From: Balneolaceae bacterium
GTDB lineage: Bacteria; Bacteroidota; Rhodothermia; Balneolales; Balneolaceae
DNA length: 61,992 bases
Assembly (NCBI GenBank): GCA_007694095.1
Contig: RECI01000226.1
Location: forward strand, 1-61,992
Reading direction: 5' to 3'
Below are positions 45,401 to 55,069 of the stretch, piece by piece. The position numbers were made by a program, and so were the translations under genes. The notes under the pieces are model-generated. The model was not told where the DNA came from. It worked only from the letters and a program-made list of their open reading frames with translations, and did not search any database. Position 1 is the stretch's first letter. Each line of letters starts with the position of its first letter.

Positions 45401-48400
45401 GGTGGTGAGATAAAATCGATTTCGGGTTGATCATTCAGCTCAATACCGTCTGCCGTTACCGAAACGGTAATAATCTCTTCCTCTGTATTGGTTACGATAA
45501 ACCGGTAGGTCCCGGGTGTATCTGATTCACTGATGGATGTGATGACAGCGCTGCCGGTTACTTCTATGTCAAAATCGTCATTGGTACGGCCGGGTATAGG
45601 CTGATCGTTTTCATCCCGCAGCACAACGGTAACCGTGGATGTTTTTATGTTATCGATTATTTGTGGCGATGAGGCCGTTACGGATGAGTTCTCAGCATCG
45701 GGAATCTGGACAGGTTCTTCGAAGATGATTTCGGGCTGACCATCAAGTTCCACGCCAAGTACGGTAATGCTTACAGTAACCGTTTCGGCAACTGCATTGG
45801 TTACCGTAAATGAGTATACACCGCCTGACTCTGATTCAGTGACTTCCGTTGCCAAAGCACTACCGGTGAGTTCAATGAGGAAATCATCATTTTCGAGGCC
45901 ATCAAACAGTTCCCGGTCTTCGTTAGCAACTGTAACAGTTACGGTTGCAGCATCTTCGCCATCGGCAACATGTGGTGAGGTTGCTGATACAATTGATTCA
46001 CGCGGGTCAACCGGTTTAATAAATATCATGCCAACATCTGCGAGAGCCACACCACGAACGCCAATTTTTACAGAAGCCGAACCGGGAGTATCTGAGGTTA
46101 CGGCAAATTTGTAGGTTCCGGGAGCATCAGTCTCGCTGATTCCGGATAACAGACCGACACCGCTATGATTGAGTACAAATTCCTCCGGATCAATTCCACT
46201 AATCGGATCACCCTCTGTATCAATAACTACGATTGTTACAACGGATGCATCCACTCCATCAGAGAAGTGGGGAGATGTTGCTGAAGTTGATGAAGCTGCC
46301 GCATCCACGATCTGTTCAGCTCCTTCGAACTCGATTTGAGGCTGATCGTCCAGCTCAACACCTTGGACGGTTACTTTGAGTGAAATGGTTTCGATTTCGT
46401 TATTAGTGATCGTGAACGTGTACGTACCCGGTGTGCCGGTTTCTTCAATGCCTGATGCCATCGCACTTCCGGTTAGTTCAATCTCGAAATCATCGTTAAT
46501 CAAACCGGTGATTGGCTCATCGGACTCATCTCGCAAAACCACAGTCGCGACAGACGTATCTACGCCATCGGCGATGTGCGGGCTTGTGGCTGATACGGAA
46601 GAGTTGCCTGCATCTACAATTTGAACGGCCGCTTCAAATACAATTTCGGGTTGATCATCCAGCTCTACACCATCGGCTATAACCGTTAGCGTTACCGTTT
46701 CTATTTCTATATTGGTAATGGTGAAGGTGTAGGTTCCAGGTGTGCCGGTCTCTACAACTTCTGATGCCACTGCGCTGCCGGTCAACTCAATCATAAAATC
46801 ACCGTCCTCCAAGCCTGTGATAGGTAAATCGTCCTCATCTCGAAGAATCACAGTCGCAACAGATGTGTCAATACCATTGGCCAGGTGTGGGCTTGTTGCA
46901 GATACCGATGAATTTTCAGCATCCACAATTTGAACCGGCCCTGTACAATCCTCGGCCGGCTCATCTCCGGTAATAGTCCAGTTATATGTATCCGTCAAAA
47001 TATCTCTGGCATCAACGGCACAGTATGTTCTGCCGGCAGCTCCCAAAGCCACTTCTTCTTTAACGGTTTGCGCTGCCCATCCTTCAAGGGTAAGGTCATA
47101 GTTTTCGCGGGAGAGTCCACTGCTATTGAGCATGAGTGCCATATCTTCTGTATTGGTTACATCCCAGTTGGCCAGGCTCTGGTTAAAGTTCACTGCATCC
47201 CGAAACATCGATCTCATCGTAGCCACATTACTCGTCTGCCATCCGCTCAAATCCTGGTTGAATTTTGCCGCATCCTCAAACATGTGCGACATATCAGCAA
47301 CAGAGCTAACATCCCATTCTCCGATATCCTGATTGAAGGACTCTGCACCCTGAAACATGCTATCCATAATCTCAACGCTGCCCGTATTCCAATTGCCGAT
47401 ATTCTGGTCAAACAGCAAGGCAAACGCGAACATCAGCGTCATATCTTTAACATTGGAAACATCCCAGGCAACATACTCATCAGGTGTTCCTTCGCTCATG
47501 ATTTTTGTACGGATATCCCTGTTAAATTTTTCGGCATCAACAAACATCGAAAGCATATTTTCAACGTTTGATGTATTCCATGAACCGATTTCTCCGTCAA
47601 AAGCTCTCGTTCCTTCAAACATGCCTTCCATAGTGGTAGCACTCGATGTGTCCCAGTTATCAAGATCCTGGTCAAATTCCGATGTGTAAGCAAACATATA
47701 GGAAAAGTCTGTTACATTTTCAGTATTCCAGGAAATGAGCGGCTGATTAAAAGTGTCGGCATTGTAGAACATTTCGTTCATGGAAGTAACCTTTCCGGTC
47801 TGCCAGCTGCTAATGTCTCTGTTGAAAGAGATGGCGTTTGTAAACATACCGGCCATATTTTCAACATTTTGAGTGTTCCAGCCTGAGATATCACCATTAA
47901 AAGTGACAGACCCATAAAACATGTTCGACATATCCAATACATTGCCAGTATTCCATCCGGTGATATTACCCGTAACCTCCGACTGATAAAAAGTACCGCT
48001 CATATCCGTAATGCTACCCACATCCCAAAGATGCAGCGAGCCACCTATTTCTGCTTCGTTTACGAAGGCCATTCTGAACATATTTCTGAGTGAAGTTACA
48101 CCGGACAAATCCGGGGCATCATCAGCTTTATGAACCAGGTTAAATGCTCCGTTGAACGCGTTTTCCATCGAACTCCATGCAATATCTCCCCACTGTTCTA
48201 TCGTCAGGATTTTTAACCGGTCGCCCTCATTATTAAAATAAATTCGCGGAAAAGATCCTGTGATGGATACTGTGTACTCGCCCGCTTCAGTGTATGTATG
48301 CTGAATAAAATGTGTGGTCTCCTCACCGGGGTTTTCGCTGTAAGTTGAGACGTTTCCATCTCCCCAGTCCACTGTAAAGTTGTAGCCGTTGCCAATCAAA

Positions 48401-51400
48401 GGGATGCGAATTTGCTCATCACCGGAGGGGCCCGTATTGTCGGTTTTCCAGTTGGTAACAAATGGCTCAAAAGAAGCCGGGCAATCCTCGGCCAATTCAT
48501 CGCCAAGGATGTCCCAATTGTAGGTATTTATCAAGATACTCCTGGCAGCCTCAGCACAGTATGTTTGCCCAAAAGCACCCAATTCGACGTTATTCTGCAG
48601 ATCCTGGGCTGACCAGCCGATGAGCATCGCATCATAATTTTCTCTCAACATACCTGAAAAGTTCAGCAAATCGGCCATATCCGTAACATTACTAACATTC
48701 CAGCCGCCAATATTTTGGTTAAAACCAGATGCACTATAAAACATACCGCCCATGGTTATAAGGCTGGAGGTGTTCCATCCACTTATGTCGGCGTTAAAAG
48801 CAATAGCTCCAAAAAACATTCCGGACATGTTTGTCACACTGCTTACATCCCATCCGCCGATATTCTGATTGAAGTAGGTCGTTTTATCAAACATGCCTTC
48901 CATATTCTCCACACTGCTTACATCCCAGCCGGTTATATCGGCATTAAACACATTTCCTTCAGGTGAGCTGAACATGTAAGACATATCTTTCACGTTCGAT
49001 ACATCCCAGCCTTGTCCACTTTCAAGGTCATAGCCGATATCCATGTTGAAATTCACGGCTCCGTTAAACATCCTCGACATATCAGTTACATTGCTTACAT
49101 CCCAGTCGCTGATATCTCCGTTAAAAAAGATCAGGTATTCAAAAAGGTGGCTCATGTCGGTTACATTCGAAACATCCCAGTGGTTCAGATCGGTGTTAAA
49201 ATTGCCAGATTCACTGAACATCTCTTTCATTGAGGCCACGCTGCTCAAATCCGGCGCGTCTGTGGCATGGATAGTATTGAGATTCCAGGTACCGCTAAAC
49301 GCATTCTCCATAGATACCCACTCTATATCACCCCACTGGTCAATCGAAATGATTTTTGCATTATCCCCGCTTCGGTTGAAATAAATCCGGGGAAATTCAC
49401 CGGATATGGATACCGTATATTCTCCAGCAACAGCGTAGGTATGCTCAAGATAGTGTTCCTCACTTTCGCCGGGATTGATGTCGTATGATTCAGAATTACC
49501 ATCCCCCCAGTCAATGGTAAAATTGTACCCATTACCGATCATGGGAATGCGTATTTGATTGTTTGCGGATGCCCCTGAGTTATTGGTTTTCCAGGTGGTG
49601 ACAAATGGGACCGCTGATGAGGAACAATCAGCAGCCAATGCATCGCCTTGAATGTTCCAGTTAAAATCTGATACCAGGATATTTCTGGCATCTGTTGCAC
49701 AATAAGTTCTGCCACCGGCACCAAGAGTTACATCACTTTCAAGATCCTGTGCCGCCCAACCGATCAGTGTGGCGTCGTAATTTTCCCTGGACAAATTGCT
49801 GAAATTGAACAGGCTGCTCATATCCGGAACACCGCTCACATCCCAGCCCCCAAGGCTTTGATCGAAGGATTCGGCACCTTCAAACATGCTGAACATGGAA
49901 TTGAGGTTTGCCGTGTTCCATCCGCTGATGTCTGCATCAAAGGACCGGGCGCCAAAAAACATCACTTCCATGTTGGTTACACTGCTCACATCCCACCCAC
50001 CAATATCCTGGTTAAAACTGGTAGCATTACTGAACATCGCCGACATATCCTCAACACTGCTCACATCCCATTCGGAGATTTCGGAATTGAACGCGTTGCC
50101 TTCCTGTGAGCTGAACATGTTCGCCATAGTTACCACATTGCTCACATCCCATGCTATGTAATAATCCGGTTCATCAACATTTATCTCTTTTGTTTGAATG
50201 TCTCCGTTAAACTGCACCGCGTCCTGAAACATGTACGACATATCCGTTACATTGCTCACGTTCCAGTTACTGATGTCTCCGTTGAAGAAGGTCGCATCTT
50301 CAAACAGGCCACGCATGTTCGTTACATTGCTCACATCCCAGTGGGTGAGGTCGCTGTTGATGCGGGTACGCCGGAGCATTCTTTCCATCGATTCCACATT
50401 GCTCAAATCCGGGGCTTCTGTTTGCGGGAAGGATGCCAGATTGAATGCACCATCAAACGCGAATGCCATAGATGTCCACTGAATACTTCCCCACTGATCA
50501 ACAGATAAAATTTTTCCGCTGTCGCTGCTGCCGGAGAAATAAATTCTGGGGAAATCGCCGGTGATGGATACCTGATAAATCCCCGTCGAAGGATAGGTAT
50601 GTTCAAGATAATGAAACTCATCCTCGCCGGGATTGGCGGTATAGGTTTCGGAAGATCCGTCTCCCCAATGCACGGTAAAGTTGTACCCGTTACCAATCAT
50701 AGGGATACGAATCTGGTTATCTGCAGATGCTCCCGGAGGAGGGAATATGGTTGGGTTCGTTCTCCACGTTGTGATGAAAGCATCACCGGCAGTTGCCGCT
50801 TCTTCAAAAACAATTTCAGGAGTATCTGAAAGATCCACAAAATCTGCTCTTACATAAACGGTTACGATATCTTCTGTAACATTGGTTACCTGAAAACGAT
50901 ACGTTCCGGGTGTAGATGTTTCTGTAACATCCGTTGATTGGGCATTTGTGGCTTCACCAATGCCTTCCAGATCTATTAAGAAATCATCGTTTGTAAAGCC
51001 TGGAATGGGTTCATTTGACTCATCCCTCAAAATGATAGTCACGGTTGAAGCATCAGAACCATCCGCCAGGTGCGGACTCGTTGCTGTTACTGAGGAGTTG
51101 TCAGCACTTACAACAACTGGCGGCGGAGGTGGTGGCGATGCATCTTCTTCAAAAAGAATAATCGGCTGTTGCGTAAGTTCAACTCCACCTGCGGTGATGG
51201 TTACGGTTACGCTTTCCTCAACCGTGTTGGTTACTGAAAATGTGTAGGTTCCTGCAGTGGCTGATTCGGTAACGCTCGTTGATGAGGCACTCCCGGTAAG
51301 ATTTAGGTTGAAGCTGCTGTTCGTCAGGCCTGTAAATGGATTATTCGATTGATCCCGTAAGATGATTGTAACCGTTGATGCATCAATACCATCGGACAGA

Positions 51401-53916
51401 TGCGGGCTGGTAGCTGAAACGGTTGAATTCGACGCACTAACGGTTGGAGGTGGGGGGGGTGCCGGCTCATTCTCAAAAAGAATCACCGGTTTCTGTGTGA
51501 GCTCCGTGCCATCGGCGGTAATGGTTACGGTGACACTCTCTTCAACCGTGTTGGTTACCGTGAAGGAGTAGGTGCCGGGTGTAGCGGTTTCGGTTACATC
51601 GGTTGCAACGGCACTACCCGTTAACCCAATCACGAAATCGCTGTTTAATAGTCCACTGACTGGTTGATCTGCCTCATCAGCCAGTTTCACGGTAACCAAT
51701 GAAGCATCCACTCCATCGGCGATATGCGGGGATGTAGCTTCTGCATCGGAGTTGGAAGCATCAACGACTTGTGCAGGGGCATTGAATATGATTTGTGGTT
51801 GAACGGTTAATTGAATGCCATCTGCGGTGATGGTTACGGTGACACTCTCTTCAACCGTGTTGGTTACTGAAAATGTGTAAACCCCATCAAATTCGGTTTC
51901 GGTTACATCTGAGGTAACGGCGCTTCCTGTTAACCCAATCACGAAATCGCTGTTTAATAGTCCACTGACCGGTTGACCTGCCTCATCAACCAGTTTGACG
52001 GTCACCAATGAAGCATCCACTCCATCGGCGATATGCGGGGATGTTGCCTCTGCATCGGAGTTGTCCGCATCCACAAGTAGTGTACAATTTCCGAGAGAAT
52101 CACCATTAATTGTCCAACCCTTGCTTATAAGGAGATTCCGTGCATTTTCGGCGCAGTATGTAAGTCCGGTGGCAGAGAGGGTTACCCCACTGTTTACATT
52201 CTGCTGCGACCATCCGGTAAGAGTGGCATCGTAATTTTCTGTAGATAAGCCGGAGTTATTGAGCATTAGAAGCATTCCGGTCACCTTCTCTATATTCCAA
52301 TCCCCCAGGCTTTGATCAAAACTGTTCGCATTATTGAACATCGAATTCATATTCGTAACATTCGAAACAGTCCATCCGCTGATATCCTGGTTAAATACAG
52401 CCGCTCCGCTAAACATGCCTTGCATGTTGCTCACAGATTCAACATCCCAATTGCCGATGTCACTGTTAAAAGATGCAGCCCCGCTGAATGTTGAGAAAAA
52501 GCTCGTAACGTTGCCGGTGTTCCATTTACTGATATCTGCATTAAATGCCGTTGCACCGCCAAACATACTCTGCATATTCGTTACGCTTCCGGTATTCCAT
52601 CCGCTGATATCCCCGTTAAAAGCGGCCGCATTATTAAACATGAAACTCATATTGGTCACTTTGCTTACGTCCCAGCCTGTTCCTGTATCCGGATCGTATC
52701 CGATAATATCCTGATTGAAGCTGTCTGCATTTTGAAACATGGCATTCATAGCGGTAACGGACGAAACATCCCACATGGAAATATCCCGGTTGAATGAACG
52801 GGCTCCGCTGAACATGTTTCCCATCAACTGAACATTTTGTGTATCCCATCCGCTTAGATCCCCGTTGAATGATGTAGCTCCCATGAACATGGTACTCATA
52901 TTGGTAACATTACTTACGTCCCAATTTGTCAGATCCTGGTTGAAGTCTGATGCATTCCAAAACGCACCTTGCATGCCGCCTCCGCTTACATTCGAAACAT
53001 CCCATCCGCCAATATCGATATTGAATCTGGTTGCACCCCGAAACATGGATGAGATACTTGTGAGGCTGCTTGTTACCCAGCCGCTGATATCTCCGTTGAA
53101 GGATGTTGCACCATTGAACATGCCGTTCATAATTGTAACTTTTCTCACATCCCACCCTACCCCGGTTGCCTGATCATACCCGATATCCTGATTAAAGAGA
53201 GAAGCCCCCTGGAACATATTAGTCATAATTTCCACGTTCGAAACATCCCACATCGTAATATCCTGATTGAAAGAGCTCGCATTCTGAAACATGCTCCTCA
53301 TATTCGTTACACTGGATACATTCCACTCGCTGAGTTCTCCATTGAAATTGGTTGCATTATTAAATAAAAACTCCATGTCCGTGATGCCAGAAACATTCCA
53401 GTGATTGAGGTTACCCGCAAGACTGCTTGCACCTCTGAACATATTCTGAAGGGAAGAGACACTGCTTAGGTCTGGAGCATCAGAAGCATTCACCACGAGA
53501 TTCTGTGCACCGAAAAAAGCTCCAATCATTGAGTCCCACTTGATTTCCCCCCACTGCTCTACAGAGAGAATTTTTCGCCGGTCGCCCGAATTATTGAAAA
53601 ATATTCTCGGGAAACTACCCGCAATCTCAACCCGATATCTGCCTTCTTGCGGGAAGGTGATGGTTGTTGAGCCCTCTATACCGGTGATGGTGCCATTTTC
53701 AGCAGCATTATCCAGATTTTGCCAATAAATGTCATAATTGTAGCCTGTTCCGGTAGTGGGGATGATAATTTGATTTGAATCGGAAGTGCCCTGAAGATTC
53801 GTCTGCCAGGTTGTAATGAAATTACCGGGATCTCCGGGTGTAATCTGGGCATGTACGGTGTGAGTAATCGTAAACCCAAAAGCCAATACAAGCAGTAAAA
53901 TGCCGAATTTTTTCAT
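42466..53916 (-). CDS. giant BspA/Ig-repeat surface protein with sorting tail
   Basis: A 3816-residue secreted protein. The start is MKKFGILLLVLAF at 53916, where the signal peptide begins; a longer frame to 54090 is open. Four BspA/DUF285 blocks (~33-612, 1045-1432, 1438-1812, 1815-2328) are built on W[DN]VSxVTxMxxMFxxAxxFN; blocks 2-4 open with a PKD-like segment (GYNFTVDWGDG). Four Ig-like repeats (612-1045) follow block 1 and ten more (2328-3352) follow block 4, each with SATSPHLADGxDASTVT. A fibronectin-like domain and a GWNLIGSL domain precede the sorting tail NYPNPFNPTTTIQYQL at the C-terminus. Likely a type IX secretion cargo and adhesin. Confidence 0.9.
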   Translation of the reverse strand: MKKFGILLLVLAFGFTITHTVHAQITPGDPGNFITTWQTNLQGTSDSNQIIIPTTGTGYNYDIYWQNLDNAAENGTITGIEGSTTITFPQEGRYRVEIAGSFPRIFFNNSGDRRKILSVEQWGEIKWDSMIGAFFGAQNLVVNASDAPDLSSVSSLQNMFRGASSLAGNLNHWNVSGITDMEFLFNNATNFNGELSEWNVSSVTNMRSMFQNASSFNQDITMWDVSNVEIMTNMFQGASLFNQDIGYDQATGVGWDVRKVTIMNGMFNGATSFNGDISGWVTSSLTSISSMFRGATRFNIDIGGWDVSNVSGGGMQGAFWNASDFNQDLTNWDVSNVTNMSTMFMGATSFNGDLSGWDTQNVQLMGNMFSGARSFNRDISMWDVSSVTAMNAMFQNADSFNQDIIGYDPDTGTGWDVSKVTNMSFMFNNAAAFNGDISGWNTGSVTNMQSMFGGATAFNADISKWNTGNVTSFFSTFSGAASFNSDIGNWDVESVSNMQGMFSGAAVFNQDISGWTVSNVTNMNSMFNNANSFDQSLGDWNIEKVTGMLLMLNNSGLSTENYDATLTGWSQQNVNSGVTLSATGLTYCAENARNLLISKGWTINGDSLGNCTLLVDADNSDAEATSPHIADGVDASLVTVKLVDEAGQPVSGLLNSDFVIGLTGSAVTSDVTETEFDGVYTFSVTNTVEESVTVTITADGIQLTVQPQIIFNAPAQVVDASNSDAEATSPHIADGVDASLVTVKLADEADQPVSGLLNSDFVIGLTGSAVATDVTETATPGTYSFTVTNTVEESVTVTITADGTELTQKPVILFENEPAPPPPPTVSASNSTVSATSPHLSDGIDASTVTIILRDQSNNPFTGLTNSSFNLNLTGSASSTSVTESATAGTYTFSVTNTVEESVTVTITAGGVELTQQPIILFEEDASPPPPPPVVVSADNSSVTATSPHLADGSDASTVTIILRDESNEPIPGFTNDDFLIDLEGIGEATNAQSTDVTETSTPGTYRFQVTNVTEDIVTVYVRADFVDLSDTPEIVFEEAATAGDAFITTWRTNPTIFPPPGASADNQIRIPMIGNGYNFTVHWGDGSSETYTANPGEDEFHYLEHTYPSTGIYQVSITGDFPRIYFSGSSDSGKILSVDQWGSIQWTSMAFAFDGAFNLASFPQTEAPDLSNVESMERMLRRTRINSDLTHWDVSNVTNMRGLFEDATFFNGDISNWNVSNVTDMSYMFQDAVQFNGDIQTKEINVDEPDYYIAWDVSNVVTMANMFSSQEGNAFNSEISEWDVSSVEDMSAMFSNATSFNQDIGGWDVSSVTNMEVMFFGARSFDADISGWNTANLNSMFSMFEGAESFDQSLGGWDVSGVPDMSSLFNFSNLSRENYDATLIGWAAQDLESDVTLGAGGRTYCATDARNILVSDFNWNIQGDALAADCSSSAVPFVTTWKTNNSGASANNQIRIPMIGNGYNFTIDWGDGNSESYDINPGESEEHYLEHTYAVAGEYTVSISGEFPRIYFNRSGDNAKIISIDQWGDIEWVSMENAFSGTWNLNTIHATDAPDLSSVASMKEMFSESGNFNTDLNHWDVSNVTDMSHLFEYLIFFNGDISDWDVSNVTDMSRMFNGAVNFNMDIGYDLESGQGWDVSNVKDMSYMFSSPEGNVFNADITGWDVSSVENMEGMFDKTTYFNQNIGGWDVSSVTNMSGMFFGAIAFNADISGWNTSSLITMGGMFYSASGFNQNIGGWNVSNVTDMADLLNFSGMLRENYDAMLIGWSAQDLQNNVELGAFGQTYCAEAARSILINTYNWDILGDELAEDCPASFEPFVTNWKTDNTGPSGDEQIRIPLIGNGYNFTVDWGDGNVSTYSENPGEETTHFIQHTYTEAGEYTVSITGSFPRIYFNNEGDRLKILTIEQWGDIAWSSMENAFNGAFNLVHKADDAPDLSGVTSLRNMFRMAFVNEAEIGGSLHLWDVGSITDMSGTFYQSEVTGNITGWNTGNVLDMSNMFYGSVTFNGDISGWNTQNVENMAGMFTNAISFNRDISSWQTGKVTSMNEMFYNADTFNQPLISWNTENVTDFSYMFAYTSEFDQDLDNWDTSSATTMEGMFEGTRAFDGEIGSWNTSNVENMLSMFVDAEKFNRDIRTKIMSEGTPDEYVAWDVSNVKDMTLMFAFALLFDQNIGNWNTGSVEIMDSMFQGAESFNQDIGEWDVSSVADMSHMFEDAAKFNQDLSGWQTSNVATMRSMFRDAVNFNQSLANWDVTNTEDMALMLNSSGLSRENYDLTLEGWAAQTVKEEVALGAAGRTYCAVDARDILTDTYNWTITGDEPAEDCTGPVQIVDAENSSVSATSPHLANGIDTSVATVILRDEDDLPITGLEDGDFMIELTGSAVASEVVETGTPGTYTFTITNIEIETVTLTVIADGVELDDQPEIVFEAAVQIVDAGNSSVSATSPHIADGVDTSVATVVLRDESDEPITGLINDDFEIELTGSAMASGIEETGTPGTYTFTITNNEIETISLKVTVQGVELDDQPQIEFEGAEQIVDAAASSTSATSPHFSDGVDASVVTIVVIDTEGDPISGIDPEEFVLNHSGVGLLSGISETDAPGTYKFAVTSDTPGSASVKIGVRGVALADVGMIFIKPVDPRESIVSATSPHVADGEDAATVTVTVANEDRELFDGLENDDFLIELTGSALATEVTESESGGVYSFTVTNAVAETVTVSITVLGVELDGQPEIIFEEPVQIPDAENSSVTASSPQIIDNIKTSTVTVVLRDENDQPIPGRTNDDFDIEVTGSAVITSISESDTPGTYRFIVTNTEEEIITVSVTADGIELNDQPEIDFISPPQVPDAGLAKITATSPHLADGEDTSEVLISLVDGDSESITGFVNDDFDIQLSGSAVASAVNETATLGVYTFTVTNTIAETVTVTVKAGGVELDNQPKVEFEAPPQIVDADNSSVSATSPHLADGEDLSVVTILLRDQNDEPITGFKNTDFDITLSGSAVASEVTETDIEGTYQFTVTSEIAEIITVIVTADGVELSDKPEIDFESLPQVVDAQRSFISATTPHIANGSDESEVSVFLRDEKDEIITGFVPDDFVINLSGSATVTSVTETNKPGTYTFGLSSTVAGTVSVTVIAGGITINKRAFIVFEEPEIVVDVNGSSVSATSPHLADGEDFSTISIRLLDDKGDPISNLLPEDFDFDLPDGITASKISETNTPGTYELTVISMRPGTIDLKFIVLGFPLAQTAVIEFTEPDPVVDATNSEVTATTPHLADGEDASTVTLILRDEDNELISGVHASEFSIQVSGIASASSPVETGSGVYQFDVVSEHAGFVSITVIIFDVELNDKPEIEFEPVPAPIPDSPIITDLTGDASEVKITWLSMNLEYIQNFIIYRGESQDNLEPIGQATSAAVSFFDANPAGATLFYRISAVNTDGIEGGLSNVVTFFNSSIVADNHEWRLVSSPLETPVANQENITLFGFSLQYELSGTLEPTQGYWIKSRTFDQEVLPLTGSGLTTGAVNLRQGWNLIGSLSAPVAVSSITDESGILTSAPVFGFSPTGYAAVQTLLPNNGYWIYANGEGTINLHIDEQTEQGKQLAAKEVMNLDTPSTWIEFSDSHQSRRLWISDALISGEDEMKYILPPLPPGDLLDVRTAANVNMVDSHSERIHIRASDYPVTVSIHGLDEHSEHTWRFKMTYGADELTTDLLPGKPIQLMRDYDRIEMIKIRMDEAISVSRLLPNYPNPFNPTTTIQYQLRDQTHVRIEVFDTIGRRVQVLANEIQTSGAYKVNFDAGHLSTGMYIVRFVAGGESQIQKITLIK

Positions 53917-54033
53917 AGCCTCGATTAAAGCATAAATGTGATCTTCAGAGGGACTATTCCTGCGCAAAACATCCCTTGAGTAGAATTGCGTAAAGGAAAG
54001 ATGAATCACGACATGACAGTGAAGATTTTCAAA

Positions 54034-54110
54034 ACAACCTGACAGTCGAAGATGCCAGCCCTTAATTTTGCCACGAAGACACCAGGACACGAAGGTGCAC
54101 GAAGGTTTTT
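54034..54110. repeat. intergenic repeat unit A, copy 1
   Basis: CCAGCCCTTAATTTTGCCAC, then GAAGACACCAGGACACGAAG and GTGCACGAAGGTTTTTT. Nearly identical to 55356-55412 (one base differs within the GTGCACGAAGG part). It begins with the AACCTGACAGTCGAAGATGCC phrase also seen at 55242. Confidence 0.8.
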
Positions 54111-54179
54111 TGTTAACGGTCAGTGCGATCCGGGACTTTTCTTATTAGTGTTAAATCAAGTATTATGGGTAGGCTTAAA

Positions 54180-54235
54180 ACCTGACAATCGCAGATACCG
54201 ACCCTTCGGTACACCCACCGGATCTGTCAGGTATC
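54180..54235. repeat. intergenic repeat unit B, copy 1
   Basis: CCTGACAATCGCAGATACCG, then CGGTACACCCACCGGATCTG. The CGGTACACCCACCGGATCTG part recurs exactly at 55271-55290. Confidence 0.75.
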
Positions 54236-54440
54236 GTATGGGGATCGCGTATGGACGAGATACGTGATTCAGGATCAGTTGACTTTTCACCGATGCTGAT
54301 CCCTAAGGATCCCTTGCGGGGCAGAATCCCGGAAAAGTGCCGGGGAATGCTGTTAGGTCTCATTCGTCGCTTTAAGCTTGACATGATGCTAGGTGTAGCT
54401 GCAGAGAAGTGAGGATATGCAGAAAACTTTTTAAAAATAA

Positions 54441-54875
54441 TTACGGTTCAACCAGTTTAGAAGATGTAAGCTGCCAAACCCGCTGAAAATCTTCCAAATT
54501 GTAGGTAACTATAAAATCTGCATTAATTTTGGATGACGCTCTGGCAATTAGTCCATCGTAGATGATGGCTCCGTGAAGCGAAGCACTCTTCATCCGGTCA
54601 ACCACTGCATAATAATCTTTATGATCAAGCGATACTGGAGTAAAAAATTTCACAAGACTCTCTGTAATTAACCGATGGGCCATTGCAGGCGAATAGGTCA
54701 GGTATTTACGGCCACTGGTCAGGTTTCTGTAAAACTCAGCAATGGTATGGGTGCAGATATAAAAATTGGAATTTTTCTTTTTGGCGTCAAGAAAAAAGTC
54801 TATGGCAGCTTTATGATTGGGATGCTTTGAAACAAACAGAGCCATCAGGGCACTGGTATCATACAGAATGGTCAT
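54441..54875 (-). CDS. PIN-domain ribonuclease toxin, VapC-like
   Basis: A 144-residue PIN domain RNase. The acidic metal-site residues are visible: D6 (ILYDTSAL), E47 (TIAEFYR), D107 (AIIYDGLIA) and the pair around 120-129 (NADFIVTYNLEDF). That is the standard VapC layout, cleaving RNA with Mg2+. Its ATG overlaps the stop of the upstream 65-residue gene (ATGA), the usual toxin-antitoxin coupling. The pair lies between copies of intergenic repeats. The toxic activity is inferred from family membership. Confidence 0.87.
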   Translation of the reverse strand: MTILYDTSALMALFVSKHPNHKAAIDFFLDAKKKNSNFYICTHTIAEFYRNLTSGRKYLTYSPAMAHRLITESLVKFFTPVSLDHKDYYAVVDRMKSASLHGAIIYDGLIARASSKINADFIVTYNLEDFQRVWQLTSSKLVEP

Positions 54876-55069
54876 AATCCAACCGATCGCCTCATCGTTC
54901 TGGCAACTCTGTCTTCTGGGTTATCCGGGTAGGCTTTTGCAATGTCTTCTTTTGTAAATGCCGGGCCGCTGAGAAGCAACAAACCAGTCTTTGAATCTTT
55001 TTTTAAAGAGAAATCAGATTTTTTATATACCCGCGGTGTGGATGGTTTTTTATTTTGTAGTTTGCTCAT
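54872..55069 (-). CDS. putative antitoxin of the VapC-like toxin
   Basis: A 65-residue basic protein overlapping the toxin start by four bases. The first ~35 residues are Lys/Ser-rich (KKPSTPRVYKKSDFSLKKDS); the C-terminal part (TKEDIAKAYPDNPEDRVART, then MRRSVGL) looks helical and could bind the toxin. It has no obvious ribbon-helix-helix or AbrB motif, so it may be a distinct antitoxin type. Assignment rests on position, size and overlap. Confidence 0.65.
   Translation of the reverse strand: MSKLQNKKPSTPRVYKKSDFSLKKDSKTGLLLLSGPAFTKEDIAKAYPDNPEDRVARTMRRSVGL

Larger units (their letters stand above)
53917..54440. other. repeat-rich intergenic region upstream of the giant gene
   Basis: No gene. 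It holds repeat unit A (AACCTGACAGTCGAAGATGCC followed by TTGCCACGAAGACACCAGGA) at 54034-54110 and unit B (CCTGACAATCGCAGATACCG, CGGTACACCCACCGGATCTG) at 54180-54235, then a GGATCC-bearing hairpin near 54300-54325. The promoter of the giant gene must be in here. Confidence 0.6.

Noticed and set aside
46930-47571. Long open frames on the + strand inside the giant gene
   Set aside because: They are antisense shadows of the regular BspA repeats, with no start signals or domain match.
43880-53900. CRISPR or tandem-repeat array in the repetitive block
   Set aside because: The repeats are coding (period ~75-80 bp for BspA units, ~300 bp for Ig repeats), degenerate, and in one open frame.
54085-54440. 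Open frame at 54052-54267 as a gene
   Set aside because: It runs through the intergenic repeat units and encodes nothing protein-like.
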